16,596 bases of DNA from Ferruginibacter sp. (GTDB lineage Bacteria > Bacteroidota > Bacteroidia > Chitinophagales > Chitinophagaceae), in NCBI GenBank assembly GCA_025352435.1, contig JANXTN010000182.1, positions 1 to 16,596 on the forward strand, in the 5' to 3' direction. This document shows, piece by piece, positions 6,713-15,394 of this stretch (positions within the stretch are counted from its first letter, which is position 1; every line of letters begins with the position of its first letter). The notes below the pieces were generated by a model. That model searched no databases. It was not told the DNA's origin and saw only the letters and a program-made list of their open reading frames with translations. The translations under genes were made by a program, and so were the position numbers.

Positions 6713-8338
6713 TTAATCCGGCTTTGTAGAAATGATACTTTGCTGAGACAACATCTTTTTCATTGCGAGATACACGCCGTTGGTCCAGCCAAAGCCATCC
6801 TGTCCGGGATACTCACCGCCGCCCGCTTCTTTTGTAATATCTTCAACATTGTACTTCTCCATCATTTTTCCTGTGGCGGCATACACTTTTTCATTTACTG
6901 CAACCCAGCGTTCAGCTGCTTTTTTTGCAAGCTCGTTTTCGCCATAATTCATTAACCCCTTTACCGCAACCCATTGCAACGGTGCCCAGCCATTTGGTGC
7001 ATCCCATTGCTGCCCGGTTTTGTTATTTGTTGTAGCCACACCGCCGGGCTTTAATAAATTATTTTTAAAAACTTCCGCCACTGCTGTGGCCTGCTTTTTA
7101 TCTGCAATGTTTACAAACAATGGAAACAAACCTGCAGCAGTTATGATATTGTTTTGCTTTTTAGATGCAATATTATAATCACAAAAAAATTGCTGCGAGC
7201 TATTAAAACAGTATTTTAAAATTGCATTTTTTCTTGCATTGGCTTTGCTGTTATAAAGAGCAGCATTGCTCAAATCTTTGGTTAAAGAATAGGCCTTGGC
7301 CATTACTTTTTCCATGTTATACAATAAACAATTTAAATCTACAGGAATAAGATTGGTGGTTTGTATAGTAGCAATATTTTTTTCATCTGCAAACCAGCGA
7401 CTGCTAAAATCCCAGCCACTCTCAGCTCCTGAGCGGAGATTTCTAAACATAGCTTTTTGCTTTGCAGAGAAATTATTTCCATTCTTCATCCATGTTTCAC
7501 CGGATACTGCATTTTGAAAATTACTTTGGTTTGCAACATCCACATCTTCTTTATAAGATTCCTGCCTTGGTATGTCATCTCTGTCGTAATAACGGTTTAA
7601 GGTACTGCCATCAGGCATTTTTACTGCATGTTTGGTGTTGGCAGTTTTATCCATCCAGTAATTATATTCCTTTTGTAATGCAGGTAAATATTTTTTGTAA
7701 ACTTCATCCCCTTTTACAGTGGCGAGCAAATCTACCATCATACTAAAAAAAGGTGGCTGGCTGCGGCTTAGGTAATAACTGCGATTGCCGTTTGGTATAT
7801 GCCCGTATGTGTTTATGAGGTAAGCAAAATTGTCCAGCATGTTTTCCATTATCTGCGTTTCCCCACTTTCCTTTAAACCCAGCATAGTAAAATAACTATC
7901 CCAGTAATAAATTTCTCTAAACCTGCCACCGGGTACAACATATGAATTGGGCAATGGCAACAAAGAACTCCCATCTACCTTTTTATCAGCATCTCTTTTT
8001 AAAACTGACCACAATTTTTTTATGTGCTGTGTTACATCTTTTTCGTTCCCATCGTTTACTATCGCTCTTTTTGCAGATGGTGTAATGAAATTTTCATCTA
8101 CAAAAAGTTTTAATGAAAAACGTATTGCAGGATCATTTTTAATTTTTACGTAATCAGCTACAATTGTTTTGGGATCTCTTTTGGGAACACAATCGACAAA
8201 GGTTTTACCATCGGGAAAAATTTTCGCCATCTGCACATCTGTAAACAACTGTCCGTAAATTTTATCAGGCGGCAACGGCTGTTGCGCAAACATATTTGCA
8301 CTTAAAAACAAAGCGAGTATAAAAAAAATTTTGTTCAT
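6713..8338 (-). CDS. treA: Secreted trehalase, GH37
   Basis: The 541-residue protein hydrolyses trehalose to two glucose molecules. Both family signatures are present: PGGRFREIYYWDSY (136-149) and QWDAPNGWAP (444-453). The expected catalytic acid is D310 in ESGWDFSSRW, and the catalytic base is E509 in GGGEYPGQDGFGWTNGV. NGNRSYYLSRSQPPF is also a conserved substrate-binding stretch. The length fits bacterial TreA. Residues 1-19 (MNKIFFILALFLSANMFAQ) form a Sec signal peptide ending in the A-Q typical of Bacteroidota, so the enzyme acts in the periplasm. The start follows from this peptide. The gene lies 57 bp after the second GH13 gene and 94 bp before the porter gene. It is probably co-transcribed with the GH13 genes. 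Confidence 0.95.
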   Translation of the reverse strand: MNKIFFILALFLSANMFAQQPLPPDKIYGQLFTDVQMAKIFPDGKTFVDCVPKRDPKTIVADYVKIKNDPAIRFSLKLFVDENFITPSAKRAIVNDGNEKDVTQHIKKLWSVLKRDADKKVDGSSLLPLPNSYVVPGGRFREIYYWDSYFTMLGLKESGETQIMENMLDNFAYLINTYGHIPNGNRSYYLSRSQPPFFSMMVDLLATVKGDEVYKKYLPALQKEYNYWMDKTANTKHAVKMPDGSTLNRYYDRDDIPRQESYKEDVDVANQSNFQNAVSGETWMKNGNNFSAKQKAMFRNLRSGAESGWDFSSRWFADEKNIATIQTTNLIPVDLNCLLYNMEKVMAKAYSLTKDLSNAALYNSKANARKNAILKYCFNSSQQFFCDYNIASKKQNNIITAAGLFPLFVNIADKKQATAVAEVFKNNLLKPGGVATTNNKTGQQWDAPNGWAPLQWVAVKGLMNYGENELAKKAAERWVAVNEKVYAATGKMMEKYNVEDITKEAGGGEYPGQDGFGWTNGVYLAMKKMLSQQSIISTKPD

Positions 8339-8395
8339 GATGATGTATTTTACTTATCAACCAAATCCGCTGTATGTTATTTTATGCGTTACAAT

Positions 8396-10189
8396 TTAAT
8401 ATTGATAAACAACTGCTTCATAAGGTCTAAGTTCTTTTCCACTGTAAGGAGTTGCATAATTGTTTATCAATAATTTTCCTTTGCTCAGATCAATGACGGT
8501 ATTGGCTGTAGCATTTTTTGTAGAAAAATTAAGCATCACCAATATTTTTTTACCATCCAACTCTCTTGTGTAGGAATAAACCTGCGGATTTTCTTTATCA
8601 AGCAAAGTGTATTTTCCATAAATTAAAACAGGACTGCTTTTTCGTAACGCCGTCATTTTTCTAAAATAATTTAGTGGGCTTGCAGGATCTTTATCTTCTG
8701 CAGCAGCATTGATGTATGCATGGTTATCGTTTACTTTTATCCATGGCGTTCCTGTCGTAAAACCTCCGTGGGCGCTGCTATCCCACTGAAAAGGTGTTCT
8801 TCCGTTGTCTCTTGCACAACCTGTTTTTTGTGATTCAATAAACGCTTTTAAATCACCGCCTGCATTTTTTACTTTGCCGTATTCTGCCATCATTTCTATA
8901 TCCCTGTAATCCTCAATTTTATCAAATTTTGCGTTGGTCATGCCAAGCTCATCACCGTTGTAATAATATGGCGTACCTCTCATAGTTAGTAAAAATGTGG
9001 TGAGCATTTTTGAAGAGGCTTCTCTAAACTCGGGTGCATCATTTCCCCAACGGCTGAGCATGCGTGGCTGGTCATGGTTACCCAGGTAAATTGTGCCCCA
9101 TCCTTTATTTGCAAAAACACTATCCCAATCACTGTACACGGTTTTAAATTCAAGCAAACTCCAGTTAGGGTTCATCACTTTGTATCTTCCTTTTTCAATA
9201 CCTATTCCTACACCATCAAAATGATAACTCATGTTAAGTTCATGCCTGTCAGGATCTACAAAATTCATGGCTGTTGCTTTTGTAGTACCTGCACCTTCTG
9301 CCAACGTCATTACATCATATTTGCTTAAAACTTCTTTGTTCATTTCGTGCAAATAAGTGTGCACAGCCGGTGTACTTGCAAAATAAGTAAACCAATCTCC
9401 ACGAAATTTTTCATCCAGTTCTTTTTGTGTAATTACAGGAAACGTAGTATCCTTAGCTATGACAGGAATTACGTCCATTCTAAAACCATCAATTCCTTTG
9501 TCGAACCAACGGCGCATCATACCATAAATTTCCTGACGCACTTTTGGGTTTTCCCAGTTAAGATCTGGTTGTTTGTAACTGAAATAATGAAGATAGTAGG
9601 CATTCGTCAGCGAATCAAAACGCCATCCACTGCCATCTACTTCAAACGAACCCGGACGAAAAGCAGGCTTGCCTTTTTCTGCCGGCCACCAGTGAAAATA
9701 ATTTCTGTATGGATTGTCTCTGCTTTTGCGTGCTTCTGTAAACCATTTATGCTGATCGCTGCAGTGGTTCACTACAAGATCCAACACCACTTTTATTCCC
9801 CTGTCGTGCATTCCTTTTAGCAGGGTATTAAAATCGTCCATGGTGCCAAATTCTTTCATGATGCTTTCGTAGTCACTAATGTCATAACCATTATCTGCAT
9901 TAGGGCTGCCATAAATTGGATTGAGCCACACGATATCTATACCCAGGCTTTTTATATAATCCAGTTTAGAAATTATTCCTTTTAAATCACCTACCCCGTC
10001 TCCATCGCTATCTTTAAAACTGCGTGGATAAATCTGATAAACCACTGCCTCCTTCCACCATGCTCTGTCTTTTACATTGGCGAAAGTGCTGTCTTTATTG
10101 AGTTTAGATGAGACAACTGTTTCTTTTTTCTGGTTGCTGCACGACATAAAAAAAATTACTGAGAGTAAAAGAATAATGGAATTTTTCAT
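8396..10189 (-). CDS. GH13 alpha-glucosidase lipoprotein, oligo-1,6-glucosidase-like copy
   Basis: The protein has 597 residues from the ATG at 10189. The longer frame from 10219 overlaps the upstream gene by 25 bp and would bury the signal peptide MKNSIILLLSVIFFMSC, whose VIFFMSC lipobox gives a lipidated cysteine at residue 17. The GH13 barrel follows: a calcium loop DSDGDGVGD, region I DLVVNHCSDQH, QPDLNWENP (207-215, typical of the oligo-1,6-glucosidase group), nucleophile D239 in GFRMDV, acid/base E298 in TLAEGAG, and transition-state residue D373 in GNHDQPR. Val240 directly after the nucleophile is the residue linked to alpha-1,6 (isomaltose) preference in this family. It would act on alpha-glucosides outside the inner membrane. 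The gene starts 5 bp after its paralogue, and the two share the same domain layout. Confidence 0.92.
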   Translation of the reverse strand: MKNSIILLLSVIFFMSCSNQKKETVVSSKLNKDSTFANVKDRAWWKEAVVYQIYPRSFKDSDGDGVGDLKGIISKLDYIKSLGIDIVWLNPIYGSPNADNGYDISDYESIMKEFGTMDDFNTLLKGMHDRGIKVVLDLVVNHCSDQHKWFTEARKSRDNPYRNYFHWWPAEKGKPAFRPGSFEVDGSGWRFDSLTNAYYLHYFSYKQPDLNWENPKVRQEIYGMMRRWFDKGIDGFRMDVIPVIAKDTTFPVITQKELDEKFRGDWFTYFASTPAVHTYLHEMNKEVLSKYDVMTLAEGAGTTKATAMNFVDPDRHELNMSYHFDGVGIGIEKGRYKVMNPNWSLLEFKTVYSDWDSVFANKGWGTIYLGNHDQPRMLSRWGNDAPEFREASSKMLTTFLLTMRGTPYYYNGDELGMTNAKFDKIEDYRDIEMMAEYGKVKNAGGDLKAFIESQKTGCARDNGRTPFQWDSSAHGGFTTGTPWIKVNDNHAYINAAAEDKDPASPLNYFRKMTALRKSSPVLIYGKYTLLDKENPQVYSYTRELDGKKILVMLNFSTKNATANTVIDLSKGKLLINNYATPYSGKELRPYEAVVYQY

Positions 10190-10194
10190 AAGAT

Positions 10195-11967
10195 TTATTT
10201 TAAAATAACGGATTGCCATGGTTGTAATTGAATGCTGTTACCTGTAAAGTTTATTGCTGTTACAGTTGTATAATTGGTAAGCACAAGCCGGGTAAAACTT
10301 TTTAACTCATCAGGTAAAATAAAATCTGTTTTTGTGTTACTAAAATTTAATAGTATCAAATATTTTTCTGTGTTGAAGGTTCGGGTATATGCAAAAACAT
10401 TTGGATTCTTCTCATCGTACAATTTATAAGAGCCATAAATTAATGCAGGACTATTTTTTCTTAAAGCAACTATCTTTTTAAAATAAGTAAGTACACTGTT
10501 GGAGTCTTTTTCCTGCACAGCAACATTTACAGTTGTATAATTTGGGTTTATTTTTAACCAAGGCTTTCCCAAAGTAAAACCGGCATTTATTTCTGTATTC
10601 CATTGAAAAGGTGTTCGTCCATTATCTCTGGATGTTTGTTTTTTATCTTCTAAAAAAGATTTTAAATCACCACTCGTATTTTTTAAATTTTCGTATTGGT
10701 TTCTTGTAGCCACGTCATTATAGTCTTCTATATTATTAAACCTAATATTACTCATTCCCAGCTCGTCACCATTAAAATAAAAAGGCGTTCCTCTCATGGT
10801 AAGTACAAACGTTGATAATAATTTTGAAGACGCTTCTCTATTTGCTGAGTCATCATTTCCGAACTTACTTACCATTCTTGGCTGGTCATGGTTGGCCATA
10901 AAAATGGCAAGCCAGCCTTTGTCTTTAAATACAGAATCGTAACGGGAAAATATTTTTTTATAATTCACAAGACCATAATCGTTAAGCGTTTTACCAATAT
11001 CTACACTTTCAAAATGGTAAGCAATGTTTAATTCTTTCCTGTCAGGATCTACAAATTTCATAGCGTCTTCAGGCGAACTTCCGGCGCCTTCTGCTACAGA
11101 CATTACATTGTATTTGCTGTACACTTCTCTGTTCATTTCCTGCAGGTAATCGTGTAGATGAGGCCCGTCGCCGTAATATTTTATCACATTCTTTTCGTAA
11201 CCCTTTGGCAGCACCGGCCATGAAGTATCCTTTGATGCAAACTGAAATGCATCCATTCTAAAACCGTCTATTCCTTTGTTTAACCAGAATTTCATTATAT
11301 CATACACTTCCTGTCGCACTTTTGGATTTTCCCAGTTGAGATCAGGTTGCTTTTTTGAAAAATAATGCAGATAATAAGCGTTGGTCAATGTATCATATCT
11401 CCAGGCTTCGCTTTTTACATCAAAAAAACTCCATCTATAAGTTGGCTTGCCTTTTTCAGCAGGCCACCAATGATAATAATTTCTGTAAGGATTTGTGCGG
11501 GAACTGCGGCTTTGTTTAAACCATTCGTGTTCATCGCTGCTGTGGTTTACTACCAAATCCATCACGAGTTTTATTCCTCTTTCGTGCATTCCTTTTAGCA
11601 ACGCATCAAAGTCTTCCATTGTACCGAACTCCTTCATTATACTGCGGTAATCGCTTATATCATACCCATTGTCATCATTAGGGGAAGTGTAAATTGGATT
11701 CAACCAAATGGCATCAATACCCAAACTTTTTAAGTAGTCCAGCTTAGAAATTATCCCTTTTAAATCGCCTACGCCATCACCATCGCTGTCTTTAAAACTG
11801 CGTGGATATATCTGATATACGACCGCTTCTTTCCACCAGGCTCTGTCTTTTACGTTTGTAAAAGCACTGTCATTACTATTTTTTGGCAATACAGCATTTT
11901 CTTTGTTTGAAGAGTTGCATGCTGTTAAAAAAATTACTGCGAGCAGAATTGAAAATCGTGTCGTCAT
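10195..11967 (-). CDS. GH13 alpha-glucosidase lipoprotein, alpha-1,4-type copy
   Basis: The 590-residue protein opens with MTTRFSILLAVIFLTAC, a lipoprotein signal peptide with lipobox FLTAC and lipidated C17. GH13 regions are intact: calcium loop DSDGDGVGD (60-68), DLVVNHSSDEH, QPDLN (207-211), nucleophile D239 in GFRMDA, acid/base E293 in SVAEGAG, D361 in ANHDQPR, and a C-terminal beta domain ending in LQPWQSVILK. Ala240 after the nucleophile suggests preference for alpha-1,4 bonds (maltose-type) or sucrose, in contrast to Val in the next gene. The region from the NVKDRAWW segment through KSLGID is almost identical in the two paralogues (48 of 50 residues), while the signal peptides and C-termini differ. 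It appears to be the first gene of the sugar cluster, with about 400 bp of non-coding DNA upstream. Confidence 0.92.
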   Translation of the reverse strand: MTTRFSILLAVIFLTACNSSNKENAVLPKNSNDSAFTNVKDRAWWKEAVVYQIYPRSFKDSDGDGVGDLKGIISKLDYLKSLGIDAIWLNPIYTSPNDDNGYDISDYRSIMKEFGTMEDFDALLKGMHERGIKLVMDLVVNHSSDEHEWFKQSRSSRTNPYRNYYHWWPAEKGKPTYRWSFFDVKSEAWRYDTLTNAYYLHYFSKKQPDLNWENPKVRQEVYDIMKFWLNKGIDGFRMDAFQFASKDTSWPVLPKGYEKNVIKYYGDGPHLHDYLQEMNREVYSKYNVMSVAEGAGSSPEDAMKFVDPDRKELNIAYHFESVDIGKTLNDYGLVNYKKIFSRYDSVFKDKGWLAIFMANHDQPRMVSKFGNDDSANREASSKLLSTFVLTMRGTPFYFNGDELGMSNIRFNNIEDYNDVATRNQYENLKNTSGDLKSFLEDKKQTSRDNGRTPFQWNTEINAGFTLGKPWLKINPNYTTVNVAVQEKDSNSVLTYFKKIVALRKNSPALIYGSYKLYDEKNPNVFAYTRTFNTEKYLILLNFSNTKTDFILPDELKSFTRLVLTNYTTVTAINFTGNSIQLQPWQSVILK

Positions 11968-12372
11968 AATATTTTTTCTAAAATTGGTCGGCTTCTGTAT
12001 TAAGCAATTTAAGGCGTGTTACGTTTTGAATATTTTACAGCTGAAAGAGAAAGTTTTAACCGGCAATAATTTCAATAGCCAAAATAAATAGTTTATTTCA
12101 GAAATCATTCGGTCAATAACCACCACAATCGCTGTGCTTAAATCTACGTGGAAAATTTTATATTCTCCTGCCTCTCTATCCAAATATTTTTCTGCAGCTA
12201 AAGATTTTCTTTTCGGGTTTGATAATTTGAAGGAATTAAAAATAAAAACCGACAGGAAATAGAAATTAGAATAGCAACCATTTACCGGTTAATTATTTTT
12301 AAAATCGTCTGTGTTTTTTACTGTAGACATGGAGAGGTTTGATGAAGTAATTTGATTGTTATTAAAACTAAT
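11968..12372. other. Non-coding leader region of the sugar cluster
   Basis: No credible gene is present in these 405 bp. The region should hold the promoter of the GH13 gene that starts at 11967. On the minus strand, TTG at 12116-12114 lies 23 bases before TATTTATTTTG (12090-12080), a loose match to a Bacteroidota -33/-7 pair and one base off the TAnnTTTG spacing. A perfect inverted repeat AAATAAA-TAG-TTTATTT spans 12082-12098. The motif TT(A/G)CCGGTTAA occurs twice in opposite orientation: minus strand at 12066-12054 and plus strand at 12282-12294. Whether any of these functions is unknown. Confidence 0.35.
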
Positions 12373-13531
12373 TCAGGTGGCTTTTGCCCATAAATATTCC
12401 AGCGGATCCTGTTTGTGCGTTTTGAGCCACCATTTACAGAAGGCAAGGTTTAGGAAAAAAAGTGTCATCCCAATAAACAAATCGTAAAAGGCACCGGTGT
12501 ATTTATACAACCCAAAACCATATTTGTAATACAATGTACTTCCCGCAATAGATTGTAAAATATAGTTTGTAAGCCCCATTTTGCCGGAAGGCACAAGGTT
12601 GCTTAAAATGCGGTTGTAGGTATTTTTTTGAAAGAGTAATACAAAACCACTTACCAAAATAAGTATAAATGCAATATTTGCCCAGGATGCAAACATTACA
12701 GACAGCGGATTTAATAAAGCTTGCCTTGTTACAACGTTAGGCAAAGAAATTGCAATTAAATAGAGTGGAACAAAAACAACAATTGCATATTTTGAAATAC
12801 TTTTTCCAAAAGATAATTTTGGTCTCATCCACTACAAAAAGTTTTTTTCTTCCTGCTAAAAAGCCCAACAGGAAAAGAGCAGGAGCCTGCATAAATCTGC
12901 CATTTCCTCACGACCATAACAACAATGTCGTTTTGCCTAACGTAACGTTGCCTACAATATAATCAAAGAAATTACCATTGTTCATGTAAGCTGCAATCAC
13001 CTTATAATAGTCATTAGAAAGATTTGGGGAGGGCACAAAACCAGTGTTAGCAACACCATAGAAAAAGCGACCAATCTCGACAGGCTGCGCCGTTGGTTAA
13101 GCAGCAATAATGAAAATGGTTTTGTTGCTTAGGTTGTAGACTGGCATTAATATTAAACCGAAGATTGCGTACAACGTAAGTATATCGCCCTGATAAAACG
13201 CTGTATTTATAAAACCAAAAATTAATAGCAAAGCCATGCGCCAAAAAAAGCGCAGACGGTAATCTTTGCCCTATAACTGCTGGTTTTTATTTTGTATATA
13301 AAAGCTAAAGCCAAACAATAATGCAAAAATTGCATAAGCTTTTCCTCCAAATAACAAGTAAGCAGACAGCATTACTTTTTTATCTAGATCCTTTACCCAT
13401 AAAGGAAGATCTTGTAAAGAATAATTAAATTCAAACTGCTCCATATTATGCAGGAGTATGATGCATAATATGGCAAATCCTCTAAGTGCATCTACCAATT
13501 CAATTCAGTGAGTTTTTGGTTGTAATTGCAT
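12373..13531 (-). pseudogene. Decayed DUF418 family membrane protein gene
   Basis: The original frame starts at the ATG at 13531 (MQLQPKTH, then IELVDALRGFAI, the DUF418 opening) and reads through four nonsense codons: TGA at 13507-13505, TAG at 13273-13271, TAA at 13099-13097 and TGA at 12910-12908. Between them the frame keeps a recognisable DUF418 sequence, for example GKDYRLRFFWRMALLLIFGF and GDILTLYAIFGLILMPV, then GNGRFMQAPALFLLGFLAGR. An extra base in the four-T run at 12790-12793 then shifts the frame, which resumes as KYAIVVFVPLYLIAI and ends in the family's C-terminal pattern GKMGLTNYILQS to DPLEYLWAK. Total length is 1159 bp, or 386 codons plus one base, as expected from a single insertion. 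Intact members are multi-pass membrane proteins, possibly transporters. It belongs to neither neighbouring operon. Confidence 0.88.
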
Positions 13532-13814
13532 TGACGTAGCTTATATTTTTAGAATTACATTATAGGTAGGCTGGTAGCGAGCTTTTGTTTGATGGAATTA
13601 CTTTCAGTATTTCAAATTATAACATTAGTAAGGATTATTGTTTGATCATGTTTAATTTATTTTCTGGCAACGTTTTTCTCGAATGGATTTGTTGCATCGT
13701 TAAAGATGATACAGCTGCAACAGATGAAACGTGCGACGCCACAAATGTTGCCAGTTGTTGTTGTATTTGTCCGGCTAAAAAATGTGAACATTTTTTAACC
13801 AAAAAATATTTCTT
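13532..13814. other. Intergenic region between pseudogene and haloperoxidase gene
   Basis: This stretch holds the presumed upstream region of the decayed DUF418 gene and the 3' hairpin of the haloperoxidase gene. A plus-strand frame with a TTG start at 13585 encodes a Cys-rich 77-residue peptide (CCCICPAKKC near its end), but it runs through the hairpin, overlaps the neighbouring stop and resembles nothing I know. No other gene is supported. Confidence 0.4.
13776..13797 (-). terminator. AT-rich hairpin after the haloperoxidase gene
   Basis: TAAAAAATGT (13776-13785) and ACATTTTTTA (13788-13797) are perfect inverted 10-base arms around GA; a 4-base loop is more realistic in RNA. The hairpin lies 18 bp downstream of the haloperoxidase stop on the minus strand. 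The A- and T-rich arms supply a U tract, but the stem has little GC, so this is a weak terminator candidate. Confidence 0.4.
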
Positions 13815-15365
13815 CTAAAAATCTGCACCATCAGTAACTGCTCTTGCAATAGCATAGCTTCCTACTTTTTTACCACATACCAATCCGCTATCACAGTCGC
13901 TGCGATAATGAATGGCGCCATACAAACGGGAAAGAGAAGCCTCTTTAGCCATATCATTATATGCAGTTGCTTTGGCGGGAATGATGTAGCCAAGAATGGT
14001 AGATGCTGCGCCGCTAAAAGTAGAATGCCCGCTTGTGTAAGAAGGGAAATTTGGCAGGCCTGTCCATGTTTTTATATCAGGATTAAATTGTGTTGGGCGT
14101 GGATTAAAATATTTATATTTTGTGCTCCAGCATACAGTAGCAGCATCCATCAAACTCATATTTAACAATGCCATATTTCTTGCCCATCTTACTTCGCTGA
14201 AACGTTGTTTTACAAAATCCTCGGAGGCAATTGCATTCCAGTGTCCTGGTGGAGTGTAAGTGTTCACGCCATCTGCCCAAAAGTGCACAATTTCAATTCT
14301 ATTGCGGTCATAATTTTTAGAGTAGTACAACACTTCATCTGCTTCTTTTTTAAACTGCAAAGAATTGGTTGATGGTGGTGCATGTGCACTTATATCTGTA
14401 ACCATTGTTAAAGAGTCAAATAAAAATGTTTTTACTTTTCCAAACAAAGGCAACATTGGTGGGCGCTTTGGAAGGTCCTGACTTATCCATGGCATTTCTC
14501 CTGTGGCTGCCGTTTGCGATTCCATTTGTGCCCAAAGAGTTGCTGTGCCTATTGCTGCACCTGCTCTGTCTGTTCTTGCTCTTGCGGTAAATTTTTGTGC
14601 AACTGTTCTTCCCAAAGCTTCTCCGGCTTCTACATCGCTGCGCACATTTGCTCCTGCTAATATGCGGTAGAGTTTATGCTCATCTGCCTTTTGCTGTATA
14701 TAATCCAGATCAGCCGGAAATAATAATTTTAATAATTCAACTGTAACACCCACCACCGCTGCATCTTCCGAAGGATAAGAACCCAAATCATTTTGTGGCA
14801 CCAAAGGTTGTACTCCGTTATCAATTTTATAAGGTGCTTTGCGGTTGTATAATTTTTTATAATAAAAACTTGCTATCAGCGCATCATATTGCGCTGCTGC
14901 CACATACGCATAAGCACGGGCTGCGTACGGCGGATTACTGAAAGGGAAAATCGGATAAGCAAATGGGTTTGCCGCACTCGGAAAAGGATAAGTGCCATCC
15001 GGATTTTGGTAAGGAGGAATATTGTGCTTAGCAACAAGCTCCCGTAAAATTTCGTTCCACCTTAGTATAGCACCTGCACTCCAATATGCAATGGTATTTT
15101 TTTGAGTTTGGTTTAAATTTCTTTGCCAACCTTTTATTTCATTTATCTCCGAAACATAAGCAGGCGTGTTAGTTGCAGCCGGCACAGGCACAGGGAACTC
15201 AGTAGGACCTGTTAATAACACAGGCTTCCATTCGCCCGCGTTTACATCAGTTTTCAAGGGATTTAATGCGGCAAATTCCATATTTCTTTCTACAATAGAT
15301 TTGTTACATGCTTGCAATAAAAATATGGCAAGCAGTATAGATAGTATGAAAAATAATTTTTTCAT
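13815..15365 (-). CDS. PAP2 / vanadium-dependent haloperoxidase-like lipoprotein
   Basis: The 516-residue protein starts with MKKLFFILSILLAIFLLQAC, a lipoprotein signal peptide with C20 as the lipidated residue. The three vanadate/phosphate-binding motifs are complete in the C-terminal half: K416 to R423-P424 (KYKYFNPRP), S445-G446-H447 in PSYTSGHSTF, and S479-R480 to H486 and D490 in SRLYGAIHYRSD. Vanadium haloperoxidases oxidise halides with peroxide, while PAP2 phosphatases share the same site; length and the all-helical two-bundle layout favour the haloperoxidase group, but activity cannot be read from the sequence. Residues 196-259 repeat the pattern of 442-505 with a constant offset of 246, but with the catalytic residues replaced. 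The gene follows the beta-barrel gene by 29 bp and ends near a hairpin. Location should be periplasmic or outer-membrane anchored. Confidence 0.87.
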   Translation of the reverse strand: MKKLFFILSILLAIFLLQACNKSIVERNMEFAALNPLKTDVNAGEWKPVLLTGPTEFPVPVPAATNTPAYVSEINEIKGWQRNLNQTQKNTIAYWSAGAILRWNEILRELVAKHNIPPYQNPDGTYPFPSAANPFAYPIFPFSNPPYAARAYAYVAAAQYDALIASFYYKKLYNRKAPYKIDNGVQPLVPQNDLGSYPSEDAAVVGVTVELLKLLFPADLDYIQQKADEHKLYRILAGANVRSDVEAGEALGRTVAQKFTARARTDRAGAAIGTATLWAQMESQTAATGEMPWISQDLPKRPPMLPLFGKVKTFLFDSLTMVTDISAHAPPSTNSLQFKKEADEVLYYSKNYDRNRIEIVHFWADGVNTYTPPGHWNAIASEDFVKQRFSEVRWARNMALLNMSLMDAATVCWSTKYKYFNPRPTQFNPDIKTWTGLPNFPSYTSGHSTFSGAASTILGYIIPAKATAYNDMAKEASLSRLYGAIHYRSDCDSGLVCGKKVGSYAIARAVTDGADF

Positions 15366-15394
15366 TTAATTAGTTTTTTTGTTAATAACTCAAC

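Noticed and set aside
9347..9820. Plus-strand 157-residue open frame
   Set aside because: It is fully antisense to the conserved GH13 catalytic domain and has no domain signature.
10190..10219. Upstream ATG as start of the second GH13 gene
   Set aside because: It would overlap the first GH13 gene and place ten extra residues before a good lipoprotein signal peptide; the ATG at 10189 gives a 5-bp gap and a normal signal.
11903..12091. Plus-strand 62-residue frame at the start of the GH13 cluster
   Set aside because: It overlaps the GH13 signal peptide on the other strand and has no recognisable content.
13047..13244. Minus-strand 65-residue frame as a separate small gene
   Set aside because: It is an out-of-frame reading inside the decayed DUF418 gene, whose true frame across this stretch is recognisable apart from stop codons.
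13585..13818. Plus-strand 77-residue Cys-rich open frame (CCCICPAKKC)
   Set aside because: It needs a TTG start, runs through the AT-rich hairpin and overlaps the end of the haloperoxidase gene; there is no ribosome site or familiar motif.
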